A DNA stretch of 64,000 nucleotides. It comes from Adhaeretor mobilis. Lineage in GTDB: Bacteria; Planctomycetota; Planctomycetia; Pirellulales; Lacipirellulaceae. The translations under genes were made by a program, and so were the position numbers. The notes under the pieces were generated by a model. It was given only the letters and a program-made list of their open reading frames with translations. It searched no databases and was not told the origin of the DNA. Shown here piece after piece: positions 1 through 9,370 of the stretch (positions are counted from its first letter, which is position 1; each line of letters starts with the position of its first letter). Location: NCBI RefSeq assembly GCF_007741515.1, contig NZ_CP036263.1, forward strand, positions 1,116,001 to 1,180,000, written 5' to 3'.

Positions 1-223
1 CTCAGTGCTAGGGAGTCAAATTCTAGCTTATCTCAATAGCCACCCCAGGGAACGGCCTGCTGGCGAGGGAAATACTGCAAAATTAGCGTAGAATAGACAT
101 CAAGCTGCGAGCCTTACGGGGTCTTCGTTACGAAACCGCTTAGTTGCGAAACTCTCGCGGGCGGCGCGGGTTTAGTATTCTGATAGAGGCTTGTCTTATC
201 AAACTCTGAGCACACCTAAAGCC

Positions 224-3200
224 ATGCAGAAATTTCACTACCCGCTCGCGATTATCCTCGGCCTATTCTGCCTGTTGGAATCCGCAATGGCTGCGGAGCC
301 GTCACCGGCTAAGCCACCTCAAGACGCCGCTCGGATCAGGCAGTTTGATAGGAATCAAGACCGTCAGCTCTCGTTCGAAGAATTTGAGGAATTTGCTAGC
401 CGCATTCCCAGGCTGAAGGGGCGGCCCGAGGCGGTTGCGTTTTTGTTTGAGTTGCACGATGCGGACGGCAGCGGCCAGCTCGATCGCAAGGAGTTGCAGG
501 AGCTGCGCAGCTCGGCCCAGCAGTCGGCAAGTCCTGCAGGGAGGTCGCGCTCATTCGGCCCCGACACGTCAGTGCGCCGCAACCCGCTGCGACTTACCAT
601 TCCCAAGAACAAGAAACAGGGGAAGACTAACCAGCAGAAACCCAAGAGCACGAAGCAGAAGGCGAAACAGCCAACCATCAAGGCTGCGGAGGTTGAAGCC
701 GAACGAATGTCACAGGCTGAGCAACCTCCGGTGAAGCTCACTGAGCAACAGCTAGCGTTTTTTGAGTCGAAGATTCGCCCCGTGCTTGCCGATCGTTGCT
801 ACGGGTGCCACTCTTCCGAAGCAAAGCAATTGCGGGCCGGTCTGATGCTTGATTCGCGGGATGCGATTTTGTTGGGCGGATCAAGCGGGCCGGCAGTCGT
901 GGTGAGCAGCGAAGATGGCGTTGTCCACGGTGACGCGGAAGCGAGTCCGCTGATTCAAGCCTTGCGGGGCGACTATTACGATCAGATGCCACCGAGCGGC
1001 AAACTCTCGTCGCAGACGATTGCTGATTTCGAGCGTTGGGTTGCCATGGGTGCGCCTGACCCGCGCGAAGGAGAGCCGGTTCCTGTTGAAGAAACCCCCG
1101 AGTCGACCATCGACATCGAGGCAGGCAAACAGCACTGGGCGTTCCAGTTGCCAGAGGGCGTTAAGCCGCCGTCGGTGGCTGACAAGTCCTGGCCGAGCAC
1201 GGATATCGATCGTTTTCTGCTCGCCAAGATGGAAGTAGCAGGGCTCAAGCCTGTGGGAGATGCTTCCCGGGGAGCTTTGCTGCGTCGCGTGAGCTTCGAT
1301 CTGACCGGGCTGCCACCTTCGGTCGAGGAAATCGAGGCGTTTCTTAGCGATCCCGATTCCACGCCGATTGCGTTTGAAAAAGTGGTTGATCGCCTCTTGG
1401 ATTCGCCTGCCTTTGGTGAACGTTGGGGCCGGCACTGGTTGGATGTGGCGCGATATGGAGAGTCGAGCGGTCGAGAGGCGAACATCTTCTACCCATTTGC
1501 TTGGCGCTATCGCGACTACGTGATCGATGCCTTCAACGCGGACAAGCCGTTCGATGAATTCCTCCGGGAACAAATCGCCGGCGACCTGCTGCCTGCTTCC
1601 AACAATACCGAGAAGGCAGAGCAAACCATCGCGACTGGTTTCCTCGCCCTGGGGGCGAAGTCCCATAGTGAACGCGATCCTCGGCAATACGTGCTCGATG
1701 TTGCCGATGAGCAACTCGATGCCGTTTCGCGTGGCATGTTGGGACTGACGGTTGCCTGTGCGCGTTGTCACGATCACAAATTTGACCCGATTCCGCAGAC
1801 GGACTACTACGCCTTGGCAGGGATTCTTGCGAGTACGGAAACCCTCTCGGGCGGCGTTCGAGGGAGGCAGGTTCGCCAGGCGAATGGACTCGTTGAGTTG
1901 CCTGAGAGTGTTGAAGCTGCGACAGGTGAGCCGCTTTCTCCCAAAGAGATCGATCAACTGTACGATCAGCTCGATAACCTCGACCAAGCCATCCAACGCG
2001 TCGGAAATGGCCCTGATGCGCGCAGGATGCGCATCGGCATCGAGATGCGCCAAGCGAACGTGCGACAGAAGATTTCCTATTATCACGAAGATGGCTCTCC
2101 AAGAGACTTTGCCATGGGCGTACGCGACGGCGATGTGCTCGACATTCCGTTATTCGTGCGCGGCGAACTCAAACGCCCCTCTGACGTCGTGCCACGCGGA
2201 TTTCTACAAGTTCTCCAACAATCCAGTGATCCTGAGATTTCTACAGGCAGCGGTCGGCGTGAGTTGGCCGAGTGGATTGCCAGTGAGAGGAATCCGCTGA
2301 CTGCTCGGGTCATGGCAAATCGCGTTTGGCTGCACCTGTTCGGGCGCGGGCTCGTGACCACGCCGGACAATTTTGGCGCAACGGGCGAGCCACCAAGTCA
2401 TCCCGAATTGCTCGATCACCTAGCCATCGAATTCGTAGAGAGTGGCTGGAGTGTCAAAGAGCTTGTCCGACAGATCGTGTTGAGTCGTGCCTACCAATTG
2501 GACTCGACAATGTCCTTCGAGGGGCATGAGATCGACCCCGACAACGAGTTCGTGTGGCGGCATCCGGCTCGCCGACTGGAGGCGGAAGCGATCCGCGACG
2601 CGATTCTCTCAGCAAGCGGCACGATTGATTTACAGCGGCCGGTGGGTTCTTTTGTTGCCAAGATTGGCGACGGTCAAGTGCGAGCCCTCGACAATGCCGC
2701 TGTCCAACGGGCCAAACAACTCCAGCGGGCGAAAGCCATGGCACGTCGCACGGGCAACAATCGCATGCAGCGAAATAGGAACGCGATGTTCCCAGTGCCC
2801 GAGGCCGAACCAACACCCACGTACCGCGCTGTGTATCTCCCCATTATTCGTGATCGCCTTGATGAATCGCTGGCCGCTTTCGATTTCCCTGATCCGAGTC
2901 TAGTCGCAGGTCAACGAGAAACGACGACTGTGCCCTCGCAATCGCTCTTTCTCATGAACAGCGAGCTGGTCATCGAGCAGGCAGTAGCAATGGCAGAGCG
3001 ACTTGCGGAGGTTTCGAGCTCCACCAGTGAGCGGATCGACTTGGCGTTTCAATGGACGCTTTCCCGCTCGCCCCGTGCTGATGAATCCAGAGCTGCGAGA
3101 ACCTTTCTGAAAGAGTTCTCCCGAATTGATCAAGACAAGCAAGGCAACAAAAACAAACAAGGCAACCAAACGAGTGCGTGGTCCGCGTTCTGTCAGTCGC

Positions 3201-3235
3201 TATTCGCGACGGCTGAATTCCGCGAGATCCCCTAA
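224..3235 (+). CDS. DUF1549/DUF1553 exported protein with EF-hands and PSCyt1 heme motif
   Basis: Large exported planctomycete protein of the PSCyt1-DUF1549-DUF1553 type, about 1003 residues from the ATG at 224. The frame is open back to a TTG at 191, but the ATG directly precedes a clear signal peptide (MQKFHYPLAIILGLFCLLES). Two EF-hand-like loops follow (DRNQDRQLSFEEF, DADGSGQLDRKEL), then a basic linker, then a heme-type CYGCH near residue 192. The DUF1549 block contains a second CARCH near residue 512, and DUF1553 is recognisable from NPLTARVMANRVW onward. The family is usually paired with a DUF1501 protein, as here 74 bp downstream, suggesting one operon. Substrate and redox role are unknown; an extracytoplasmic redox or polysaccharide-related function is only an inference. 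Confidence 0.9.
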   Translation: MQKFHYPLAIILGLFCLLESAMAAEPSPAKPPQDAARIRQFDRNQDRQLSFEEFEEFASRIPRLKGRPEAVAFLFELHDADGSGQLDRKELQELRSSAQQSASPAGRSRSFGPDTSVRRNPLRLTIPKNKKQGKTNQQKPKSTKQKAKQPTIKAAEVEAERMSQAEQPPVKLTEQQLAFFESKIRPVLADRCYGCHSSEAKQLRAGLMLDSRDAILLGGSSGPAVVVSSEDGVVHGDAEASPLIQALRGDYYDQMPPSGKLSSQTIADFERWVAMGAPDPREGEPVPVEETPESTIDIEAGKQHWAFQLPEGVKPPSVADKSWPSTDIDRFLLAKMEVAGLKPVGDASRGALLRRVSFDLTGLPPSVEEIEAFLSDPDSTPIAFEKVVDRLLDSPAFGERWGRHWLDVARYGESSGREANIFYPFAWRYRDYVIDAFNADKPFDEFLREQIAGDLLPASNNTEKAEQTIATGFLALGAKSHSERDPRQYVLDVADEQLDAVSRGMLGLTVACARCHDHKFDPIPQTDYYALAGILASTETLSGGVRGRQVRQANGLVELPESVEAATGEPLSPKEIDQLYDQLDNLDQAIQRVGNGPDARRMRIGIEMRQANVRQKISYYHEDGSPRDFAMGVRDGDVLDIPLFVRGELKRPSDVVPRGFLQVLQQSSDPEISTGSGRRELAEWIASERNPLTARVMANRVWLHLFGRGLVTTPDNFGATGEPPSHPELLDHLAIEFVESGWSVKELVRQIVLSRAYQLDSTMSFEGHEIDPDNEFVWRHPARRLEAEAIRDAILSASGTIDLQRPVGSFVAKIGDGQVRALDNAAVQRAKQLQRAKAMARRTGNNRMQRNRNAMFPVPEAEPTPTYRAVYLPIIRDRLDESLAAFDFPDPSLVAGQRETTTVPSQSLFLMNSELVIEQAVAMAERLAEVSSSTSERIDLAFQWTLSRSPRADESRAARTFLKEFSRIDQDKQGNKNKQGNQTSAWSAFCQSLFATAEFREIP

Positions 3236-3309
3236 CAGCATAACGCAGCGCAATTATTAGCCACGGATGGCACGGATAGACACGGAACTTTTTCGACAGG
3301 AATACTCTC

Positions 3310-4737
3310 ATGAACGATATCGCCCAACAACTCGCTATGATGAGCCGTCGTGAATTGCTCAAAACCGCCTCGGTAGGTTTTGGCTACTTGGCATTTGCCG
3401 GGCTAAGTACTCAGGCGGCAGCACGCGAGGCCGGGCCGCTTGCGGCGCGAGCGCCCCACTTTGCGCCGCGCGCCAAACGGGTGATCTTTCTTTGCATGCA
3501 GGGCGGACCTTCGCACGTTGATACTTTCGATTACAAACCCAAGTTGCAAGCCAACGATGGCAAGGAAGCCAGTTCCACAACCTTCGGCGGCACCGGTCGT
3601 GCCCGCTATGGCAAACTACTGGGCCCGCAGGCGAAGTTCCGGCAACGGGGCGAATCGGGATTGTGGATTTCCGATCTCTTCCCCGAAGTTGCCAAGCATG
3701 CTGATGACCTGTGCTTACTGCGGGGCATGCACACCGATGTGCCAGCGCACTCTCAAGCGTTCTTGCAAATGCACACGGGTACTTCGCGATTCGTGCGCCC
3801 CTCGCTCGGCTCGTGGGCGCTCTACGGGCTAGGTACAGAGAATGCTAACTTGCCCGGTTTCATCAGCTTGAATCCTCCCTCAGGTCAGGGCGGCGCGCAA
3901 AACTACGGCAGCGCGTTCCTGCCGGCGGTCTATCAGGGGACTCCTATTCGAGGGCGCGGCATGCAAGGGGCCGGAGCAGCGCCGACAAGCCAAGTCCCTA
4001 ACATTGCGAATCCACAACTGAGTGAGCTCGCCCAGCGTCGTCAGCTAGACTTCATCCAAGAGTTGAATCAGTCCAAGCGCGCGCAAGAAGAACACCTTGC
4101 CAATTCCCAGGTCGACGGGGTCATCTCATCCTATGAGTTGGCGTTCCGCATGCAGGATACTGTGCCTGAAGTGATGAACCTTGCTGGCGAGACAAGCGCC
4201 ACGCAAGCCGCCTATGGACTAGAGAATCGCGAGACGGCAACCTTCGGGCGCCAGTGTTTGCTAGCGCGCCGCTTTCTAGAAGCTGGTGTGCGCTTTGTCG
4301 AGGTCTGCCAGACTGGATGGGACCAGCATCGCAATCTCAAGGATGGGCTCGCGAAGCAATCGGGGGCAGTCGATCAACCCATTGCCGCGTTGCTTGCCGA
4401 TTTGAAGCAGCGCGACTTGCTTAAAGACACGCTCGTGATTTGGGGTGGCGAATTTGGTCGCACGCCGGTTGCCCAAGGGGCTGACGGACGCGGCCACAAT
4501 AATCTCGGCTACACGATGTGGATGGCTGGCGGCGGCGTGCGCAGCGGACTGAGTTACGGAGAAACTGACGAATACGGTCGCGAGGCGATTGACGGGCGCG
4601 TCCACATCCACGATCTACACGCGACTATCCTGCATCTGTTAGGTTTCGACCACAAGCAGCTCACTTACCGCTACGCCGGCAGAGATTTCCGCCTGACCGA
4701 CGTGCATGGCAACGTGGTGAAAGACATTCTCGTTTAA
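3310..4737 (+). CDS. DUF1501 family protein, Tat-exported
   Basis: 475-residue DUF1501 protein, a member of the alkaline phosphatase/sulfatase-like fold. The N-terminus carries a twin-arginine type signal (SRRELLK followed by a hydrophobic stretch ending near TQAAAREA), so export in folded form is likely. Typical family motifs are present: MQGGPSHVDTFDYKP near residue 60, GGEFGRTP and GRGHNNLGYTMW in the C-terminal half, and HDLHATILHLLG near the end. It lies directly downstream of the DUF1549/DUF1553 gene, the standard planctomycete pairing. The biochemical reaction of the pair is not established. Length and motifs look complete. Confidence 0.92.
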   Translation: MNDIAQQLAMMSRRELLKTASVGFGYLAFAGLSTQAAAREAGPLAARAPHFAPRAKRVIFLCMQGGPSHVDTFDYKPKLQANDGKEASSTTFGGTGRARYGKLLGPQAKFRQRGESGLWISDLFPEVAKHADDLCLLRGMHTDVPAHSQAFLQMHTGTSRFVRPSLGSWALYGLGTENANLPGFISLNPPSGQGGAQNYGSAFLPAVYQGTPIRGRGMQGAGAAPTSQVPNIANPQLSELAQRRQLDFIQELNQSKRAQEEHLANSQVDGVISSYELAFRMQDTVPEVMNLAGETSATQAAYGLENRETATFGRQCLLARRFLEAGVRFVEVCQTGWDQHRNLKDGLAKQSGAVDQPIAALLADLKQRDLLKDTLVIWGGEFGRTPVAQGADGRGHNNLGYTMWMAGGGVRSGLSYGETDEYGREAIDGRVHIHDLHATILHLLGFDHKQLTYRYAGRDFRLTDVHGNVVKDILV

Positions 4738-4782
4738 GGCGGATGCTGTCTTGATGCGCCGTCTTCAAGCGAACTGTGCTTT

Positions 4783-5100
4783 TCAAACAAACTGGCCCGA
4801 CGCCCGCATCTCAGCAGTCAGCGTTTTGAAATGTTGTTTCTTCCCTTCTGGTAACTCACGCCAGTCGATGTCGTGGATCGCTCCGTAGAGAGCGTAGAGG
4901 TAGGCAGCGTTGCAACACTTGCCGCTCCGTCCCTGTTTCTTGCGACCGATGAGCATCTGGACGAAAGCATCCTCCGCACCCAGTTTCTTGAGCTGATCAG
5001 CCGTGCGAATGCCGACCGCATTGAGGTCGCCCTCGCAGGCTGGGCCCAGATTTCGCATCTCAGAAATTTTACGGTTGTCATCGGCCACGATGCGATTCAT
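4783..5100 (-). CDS. TfoX/Sxy C-terminal domain protein
   Basis: 105-residue protein consisting of a TfoX C-terminal-type helix-hairpin-helix domain (MRNLGPACEGDLNAVGI, then ADQLKKLGAEDAF). Stand-alone TfoX_C proteins of this length are common and are thought to bind DNA or proteins, but no specific role is known. The gene is convergent with the DUF1501 gene, whose stop is 45 bp away. A GGTGAG purine run abuts the ATG at 5100, leaving unusually little spacing for a ribosome site. A longer upstream start is not obvious. It has no link to competence genes here. Confidence 0.75.
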   Translation of the reverse strand: MNRIVADDNRKISEMRNLGPACEGDLNAVGIRTADQLKKLGAEDAFVQMLIGRKKQGRSGKCCNAAYLYALYGAIHDIDWRELPEGKKQHFKTLTAEMRASGQFV

Positions 5101-5125
5101 CTCACCCGCGCGTTGCTATGCCCTG

Positions 5126-5161
5126 TGCGTAGCTTGGCCGCTGGTGCAACCAAGCTACGCA
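5126..5161. terminator. 12-bp stem hairpin between two minus-strand genes
   Basis: TGCGTAGCTTGG at 5126-5137 is perfectly complementary to CCAAGCTACGCA at 5150-5161, with a 12-nt loop. It lies between the stop of the upstream minus-strand gene (5179-5838) and the start of the TfoX-domain gene. No U-tract is visible on the minus-strand exit side, so it could be a processing or attenuation hairpin rather than an intrinsic terminator. Confidence 0.5.
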
Positions 5162-5178
5162 TAGGTGGTTGATCGTTT

Positions 5179-5838
5179 CTATTGCTCCAAGTGATAACCG
5201 AGAAAGCCGTGAGTTAGGTGAGCGCGATGGGTGCGCGGGGGCCATTTCGTGATGCGATTGTCTGGATCGATGGGTGTATAACGGCGGTCGTCGCCATCCC
5301 AAAAGCGGGCTGGTCCGTTGCGGCGGTGCTCCATCCGAATGGAGGTGTCACTATAGATGGCAGTCAGTTGGATCTTGTTTGTGCCCACTTCCACATCGGT
5401 GCGAGCGTGTGGCTGCAAATCTGAGTACGTGCCATCGTTGTTTCGGATTTCCAACGTGCCCGGACCAAGATTGGTGACGGTGACCGTCGAGTTCTTCTTG
5501 ACGGTGTGTTGCGCGACCAGTCGTTCAAGATCGGCAATGATTGGGTTGTTGTTTCGATTCTGTCCCAACGATGCCTGGTCGTTGAGTATTCTTTCAATCG
5601 TGAAGAGCAGCTCCTGACGCGGGTCAATTGCAGCCGCGCGACGTGCGGTGGCTGGTCTGGATTGCACCACCCTCGAGCCGTCTGGCTGAATGGTGTAGTA
5701 CTCTGTCTCTTGCTGAGCTTGCAGTGCTTGTTGAGCTTGCCGCAAAAGTGTCTGCCCACTCACTTGCAGTGCTGCGCTAACGCTGAGGAGGAACACCAAC
5801 GATGTGACAGCACACTTGACTCTCGGTGAATTTGTCAT
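5179..5838 (-). CDS. Secreted protein of unknown function
   Basis: 219-residue protein with a signal peptide (hydrophobic CAVTSLVFLLSVSAALQV, probable cleavage after SGQ). After it comes a glutamine-rich helical stretch (LLRQAQQALQAQQETEY), then a basic segment, then a probably beta-rich region with VTVTNLGPGTLEIRN, and a C-terminus rich in charged and aromatic residues. I do not recognise the family. It is likely extracytoplasmic. The 359 bp between this start and rsgA (5839-6197) hold no convincing gene and must contain both divergent promoters. Confidence 0.7.
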   Translation of the reverse strand: MTNSPRVKCAVTSLVFLLSVSAALQVSGQTLLRQAQQALQAQQETEYYTIQPDGSRVVQSRPATARRAAAIDPRQELLFTIERILNDQASLGQNRNNNPIIADLERLVAQHTVKKNSTVTVTNLGPGTLEIRNNDGTYSDLQPHARTDVEVGTNKIQLTAIYSDTSIRMEHRRNGPARFWDGDDRRYTPIDPDNRITKWPPRTHRAHLTHGFLGYHLEQ

Positions 5839-6197
5839 GCCTAACTTTCAATCAAGAAATGGTGATAAGTGCCCGTACCGAACGGGCGTCGTAATAGAAA
5901 AGCAACTACTTTGTTCAGGGGCGACCGACACGAATCTGTCGGAGGGAGCGCCGCTGCTCTAGTAGGAGTAATTGAACCGATGCGTAAAGCATCTGCCGAA
6001 GAGCGATTAGAATGCGAGCAACCGCAAATTGCAAGTAACCCTGGATCTGTTGTTTGTCTCGCCTTGATATTTCGATTCAAGGTATTCTCAATAGTTGGTG
6101 AAATCGGATCAGTCGGCTTCCCCCGAACCTCTGCTTCGCGTCACGTGTCGAGTGAGACGTTAAGGATTAGGTCCCTTTCGCAAAAAAGGCCCTCGGA

Positions 6198-7286
6198 ATG
6201 AGCAACTTCAGTCTTCGCAACATTGGATGGAAGCCGTTCTTTCAGCAGCAAGTGTCGCTGGAGGAACTGGAAACGGGTGTCGTTGCCCGTGTGTCAGCTC
6301 ATCATGGAAGTCAGATTCTCATGCTGGGAGAAGCTGGCGAGTTCAGTATTCCTGCGCAGTTGGCCCAAGCGGCCGATGAAAGCGCTGGTGGAACAGCGGC
6401 TGGTGAAGCGGGCGCCTGCGGAATCGCTGTCGGCGATTGGCTATTGCTTGATGCGCAGGATCACCGCGCCATTAGGCGACTCGAACGCGACACGCTACTC
6501 TTCCGCAAAGCTGCGGGGGAGGAAGTCAAACCCCAGGTCATTGCAGCGAACCTTGATACGATTTTCATCGTGACTTCGTGCAACGAAGATTTCAATCTCT
6601 CTCGGATCGAACGCTACCTCGCTCTCACTTTGCAGGCGGGCGCGACTCCCGTTGTGGTTCTCACGAAAGCGGACCTTTGCGAGAATCCTGCCGAGCTCCG
6701 CCACCAGGCTGAGCAACTTCATGCCGGACTGCTCGTTGAAACTTTGGATGCCCGCGAGAGCGAGCAAGCAGACGTCTTGAAGTCTTGGTGCGGACCGGGG
6801 CAATCGGTGGTGCTCCTAGGCAGCTCGGGTGTTGGGAAATCAACCTTGGCCAACGCTCTGGGTACAGGTCAGCTGGCGACGGGTGGCATTCGAGAAAAAG
6901 ATGGCAAAGGTCGTCATACGACCACCGCACGTTCTCTCCACCTGTTGCCAAGCGGAGGCGTCTTGATCGATAACCCGGGTGTGCGAGAGCTTCAGCTGCC
7001 AGCCTGCGAAGAGGGCCTGACCGACTTGTTCGAAGACGTGCTCGTTATCGCTAGGAACTGCCGCTTCAGTAACTGTAGCCACGAAGGGGACGCCGGGTGC
7101 GCCGTCATGGCCGCCTTGGAAGCAGGCGAACTCGATCAGCGGCGCTTCGCGAGTTTCCAGAAACTCAATGCGGAACAGGCCCATAATTCCAGATCGTTGG
7201 CAGAACGCCGTGAGCGCGACCGTAAGACGGGCCGCATGTACAAGTCGATGATCGACAAGAAACGCCGGCGGCGCGAAGAATCCTGA
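6198..7286 (+). CDS. rsgA: Ribosome small-subunit biogenesis GTPase RsgA
   Basis: 362-residue circularly permuted GTPase that assists late 30S subunit maturation. Visible parts are an N-terminal OB-fold region, the G4 motif TKAD at 156-159, G1/P-loop GSSGVGKST at 208-216, and G3 DNPG at 258-261. This G4-G1-G3 order is the hallmark of the YjeQ/RsgA family. A zinc-binding site follows (C288, C293, H295, C301), and the basic C-terminal tail fits rRNA contact. Length is normal. The gene stands alone; the flanking 300-plus bp on each side hold no partner gene. Confidence 0.96.
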   Translation: MSNFSLRNIGWKPFFQQQVSLEELETGVVARVSAHHGSQILMLGEAGEFSIPAQLAQAADESAGGTAAGEAGACGIAVGDWLLLDAQDHRAIRRLERDTLLFRKAAGEEVKPQVIAANLDTIFIVTSCNEDFNLSRIERYLALTLQAGATPVVVLTKADLCENPAELRHQAEQLHAGLLVETLDARESEQADVLKSWCGPGQSVVLLGSSGVGKSTLANALGTGQLATGGIREKDGKGRHTTTARSLHLLPSGGVLIDNPGVRELQLPACEEGLTDLFEDVLVIARNCRFSNCSHEGDAGCAVMAALEAGELDQRRFASFQKLNAEQAHNSRSLAERRERDRKTGRMYKSMIDKKRRRREES

Positions 7287-7551
7287 AGGCTGACGAACGA
7301 GCTTGAATTGCTCTCCCTCCTGAAAGCAAGTAGCGGTGGATGCGGCTGGCGAATGCTTGGAATTGTCTGCGTGTCTGAGGTCCTCCTCTTTGGGGTAAAA
7401 AGGTTTTGCACTTTTGCACGGTTTTCATGTTTTCGTGAGCAAAACCCAAACGGATGTTGCTTCGCTCGCGGTCGGTACTCGTTACCGCCAAGCGACTTAC
7501 GACAATTCAAAGTTCGCAGCGTCGCTGGGTTTTGCTTTGCGTTAGTCAGCA

Positions 7552-7632
7552 CCGTGCAAAACTCCCATCACCGTGCAAAACTCAGCACCGAGCAAAAACA
7601 CAGAGCAAAAACACAGAGCAAAAAGTCACCGC
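7552..7632. repeat. Short GTGCAAAA / AGAGCAAAAACAC repeat cluster
   Basis: Downstream of rsgA the sequence contains two CACCGTGCAAAACTC-like units followed by three near-identical AGCAAAAACAC units in tandem. A related inverted pair (TTTTGCACTTTTGCACGG) lies near 7408-7425. No open reading frame here looks genuine. The function is unknown. It may be a degenerate repeat array or simple slippage product in the non-coding region 7287-7845. Confidence 0.5.
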
Positions 7633-7846
7633 TACCGCGTGCGATAGTCGCCCCTTGCGAAGCGGAACTTGACGAACGACTCAGTTTCACTTCGCTTGCT
7701 ACAGTCGCATGCCGACCAGCAAAGACTATTTTATAGGTTCTTGCAGTCGAGTTCAGCAACGATTCTTGGCCACTCGATCTGGCGCAAATGAGACGGACCG
7801 CTGGCCAGGAGAGGTGCGCGGTGAGGGGATGCGCAGGAAGACGCAA

Positions 7847-7896
7847 GTAGCGATGGAGGGATTCGAACCGCCCGACACGCGGATTATGATTCCGCT
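7847..7896 (-). tRNA. Decayed 3' half of a CAU-anticodon tRNA
   Basis: On the minus strand a 5-bp anticodon stem (GCGGA/TCCGC) encloses the loop ATCATAA with a CAT anticodon. It is followed by a short variable region, a TTCGAAT T-loop and an acceptor-like CATCGCTAC. The T stem has a C-C mismatch and no matching 5' acceptor or normal D arm is visible upstream, so this looks like a tRNA remnant rather than a working gene. Such 3' halves often mark att sites of integrated elements. The remaining interval, roughly 7900-8540, contains nothing else I can support. Confidence 0.45.
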
Positions 7897-8543
7897 TGTT
7901 GACCCTATAAACCCCGGGGAAAGTGATGGTTTTCAGAATTGCGCAGCGCCAGGCGCAGCGCGCATTCTAGCAGATGGACCTCATGATCCCGACCTTGAGA
8001 GCGTGATCCGAGTGTGGGCGGACTTACCTGATGCAATTAGGGCGGGCATTACGGCGATGGTGCGAGCCTCTGAAGCTTGAGCGTCCTAGTAGCTGTTGGG
8101 CGGACTCGGCGTACCTCCCACACTCGAGGAATTCTACACCCTTCTAAGGGGCTAAGGTGCGTCGCGTTTCACTCCGTTCCTGAACGAGTTTGTCAAGTAA
8201 CAAGTGCTTCCCTTGGGCTAGCTGCGTACGGAAAACTACGAAACCGCGTCAAACGACAATTCTCGTGCAGGTCAATAGTTGGCAATATCCTCAGCACGGG
8301 TGGCAATCGAGGGCGTTTTGCCAACTTGCCTTTTTACGCTTGGGTGGACGTCACCCACGCGTCGAATGGATTGGGCTTGGGCACTGAGGTGTAGTTTACC
8401 TCAGCGAGATTGTGGAGTTATGAACTGAAAGCGGGTTGTCCAACCTCGTGTACAGAGCCGCTATTCAAACTGAAGGAGGTCGCATTCCACACACCAGGAT
8501 CTCTCACTCAGGTTGGAACACGAAACGGGGGTGATGCAGTTCA

Positions 8544-9345
8544 TCAGGCGTGCTGTTTGCGACGCGCAACCACCAGGCTAAGCAACACGACAGCTGTTGT
8601 GCCCGAGGTGGACGACTCCGGCACGTTATAGGCTGTAGTGACCTGACTTCCGGTGAATTGTCGCTGCCACGCGATAAAGTCGGCTCCATCAGAATCGCCA
8701 TCGAGGTCTGCGACTGCTCCAGGCCCAAACTACAACTCCCAAAGTGATAGATCGACCTGATCCACGTCGCCATCGGTGTCGAAGTCTGCGCCGGAGGGTA
8801 AGGCAATCGCCAATGTAAAGTCGGCGGCGCCGTAGATGGCTCCCCCTTCGAGCCTGCCTTCCTCATTAAGTTCCAACGTGCCCACGAAGACGACTGAGTT
8901 GAAGCCATCTGGATCTACACAGCCGATGAACTCATGTCCGAACGAAGGATGATCGCCTGGATACATGGCACCATATCCCGGCTGATAGTATCCAGGTTCG
9001 TTTGCGGTCATGCGGTCTTCGAATAAGACTCCTACCGACTGTTCATCAGGATTTGTATTGAACCAACCCCATCTACGCCGTAGAGTGGAAATTCAGACGA
9101 TACACGCATGGTGGTGGGATAGCCGGCTCCGGCATGATCCTCGAAGTCTCCCCATTGGCTAGATCGGGCCCAGTTGCTGTTGGTAGTCACGCCAAACGCC
9201 CGAGACGTAAAAGTCCCGAATACGTCCTTGGCGGCTGTCTGCCACCTCACCTCCTAGCTAACTACCTCTGGTGATGAATTGAACACCGGGTAGTTCGTCC
9301 GCACAAGGTCCCAATCGCTCGATTCAAATCCCTCGCTAATCGTAT
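8544..9345 (-). pseudogene. Decayed PEP-CTERM/dockerin exported protein
   Basis: Reading the minus strand reconstructs one protein interrupted three times: an in-frame TAG at 9254-9256, a frameshift near 9040-9065 and a second in-frame TAG at 8730-8732. The pieces join naturally as YDTISEGFESSDW, then an adhesin-like middle, then a dockerin-like DFDTDGDVDQVDLSLWE. After the last stop the same frame continues with DLDGDSDGADFIAWQRQF and a degenerate sorting tail ending VVARRKQHA. The N-terminus with signal peptide is missing. It sits just downstream of the intact paralog at 9371-12442 and was probably part of the same surface-protein family. Confidence 0.75.
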
Positions 9346-9370
9346 CGTACTAAAGTTCAGCGAGACGATC

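Noticed and set aside
881-2086. 401-codon open frame antisense to the DUF1549 gene
   Set aside because: It is a mirror of a strongly coding plus-strand gene, has no motifs and no ribosome site; long antisense frames are expected in GC-rich genes.
5869-6201. 110-codon plus-strand frame before rsgA
   Set aside because: No protein-like composition or ribosome site; it overlaps the likely promoter region of rsgA.
7709-8080. 123-codon frame overlapping the tRNA remnant
   Set aside because: The part resembling EGFEPP is the well-known artefact of translating a tRNA gene; the rest has no similarity to any protein.
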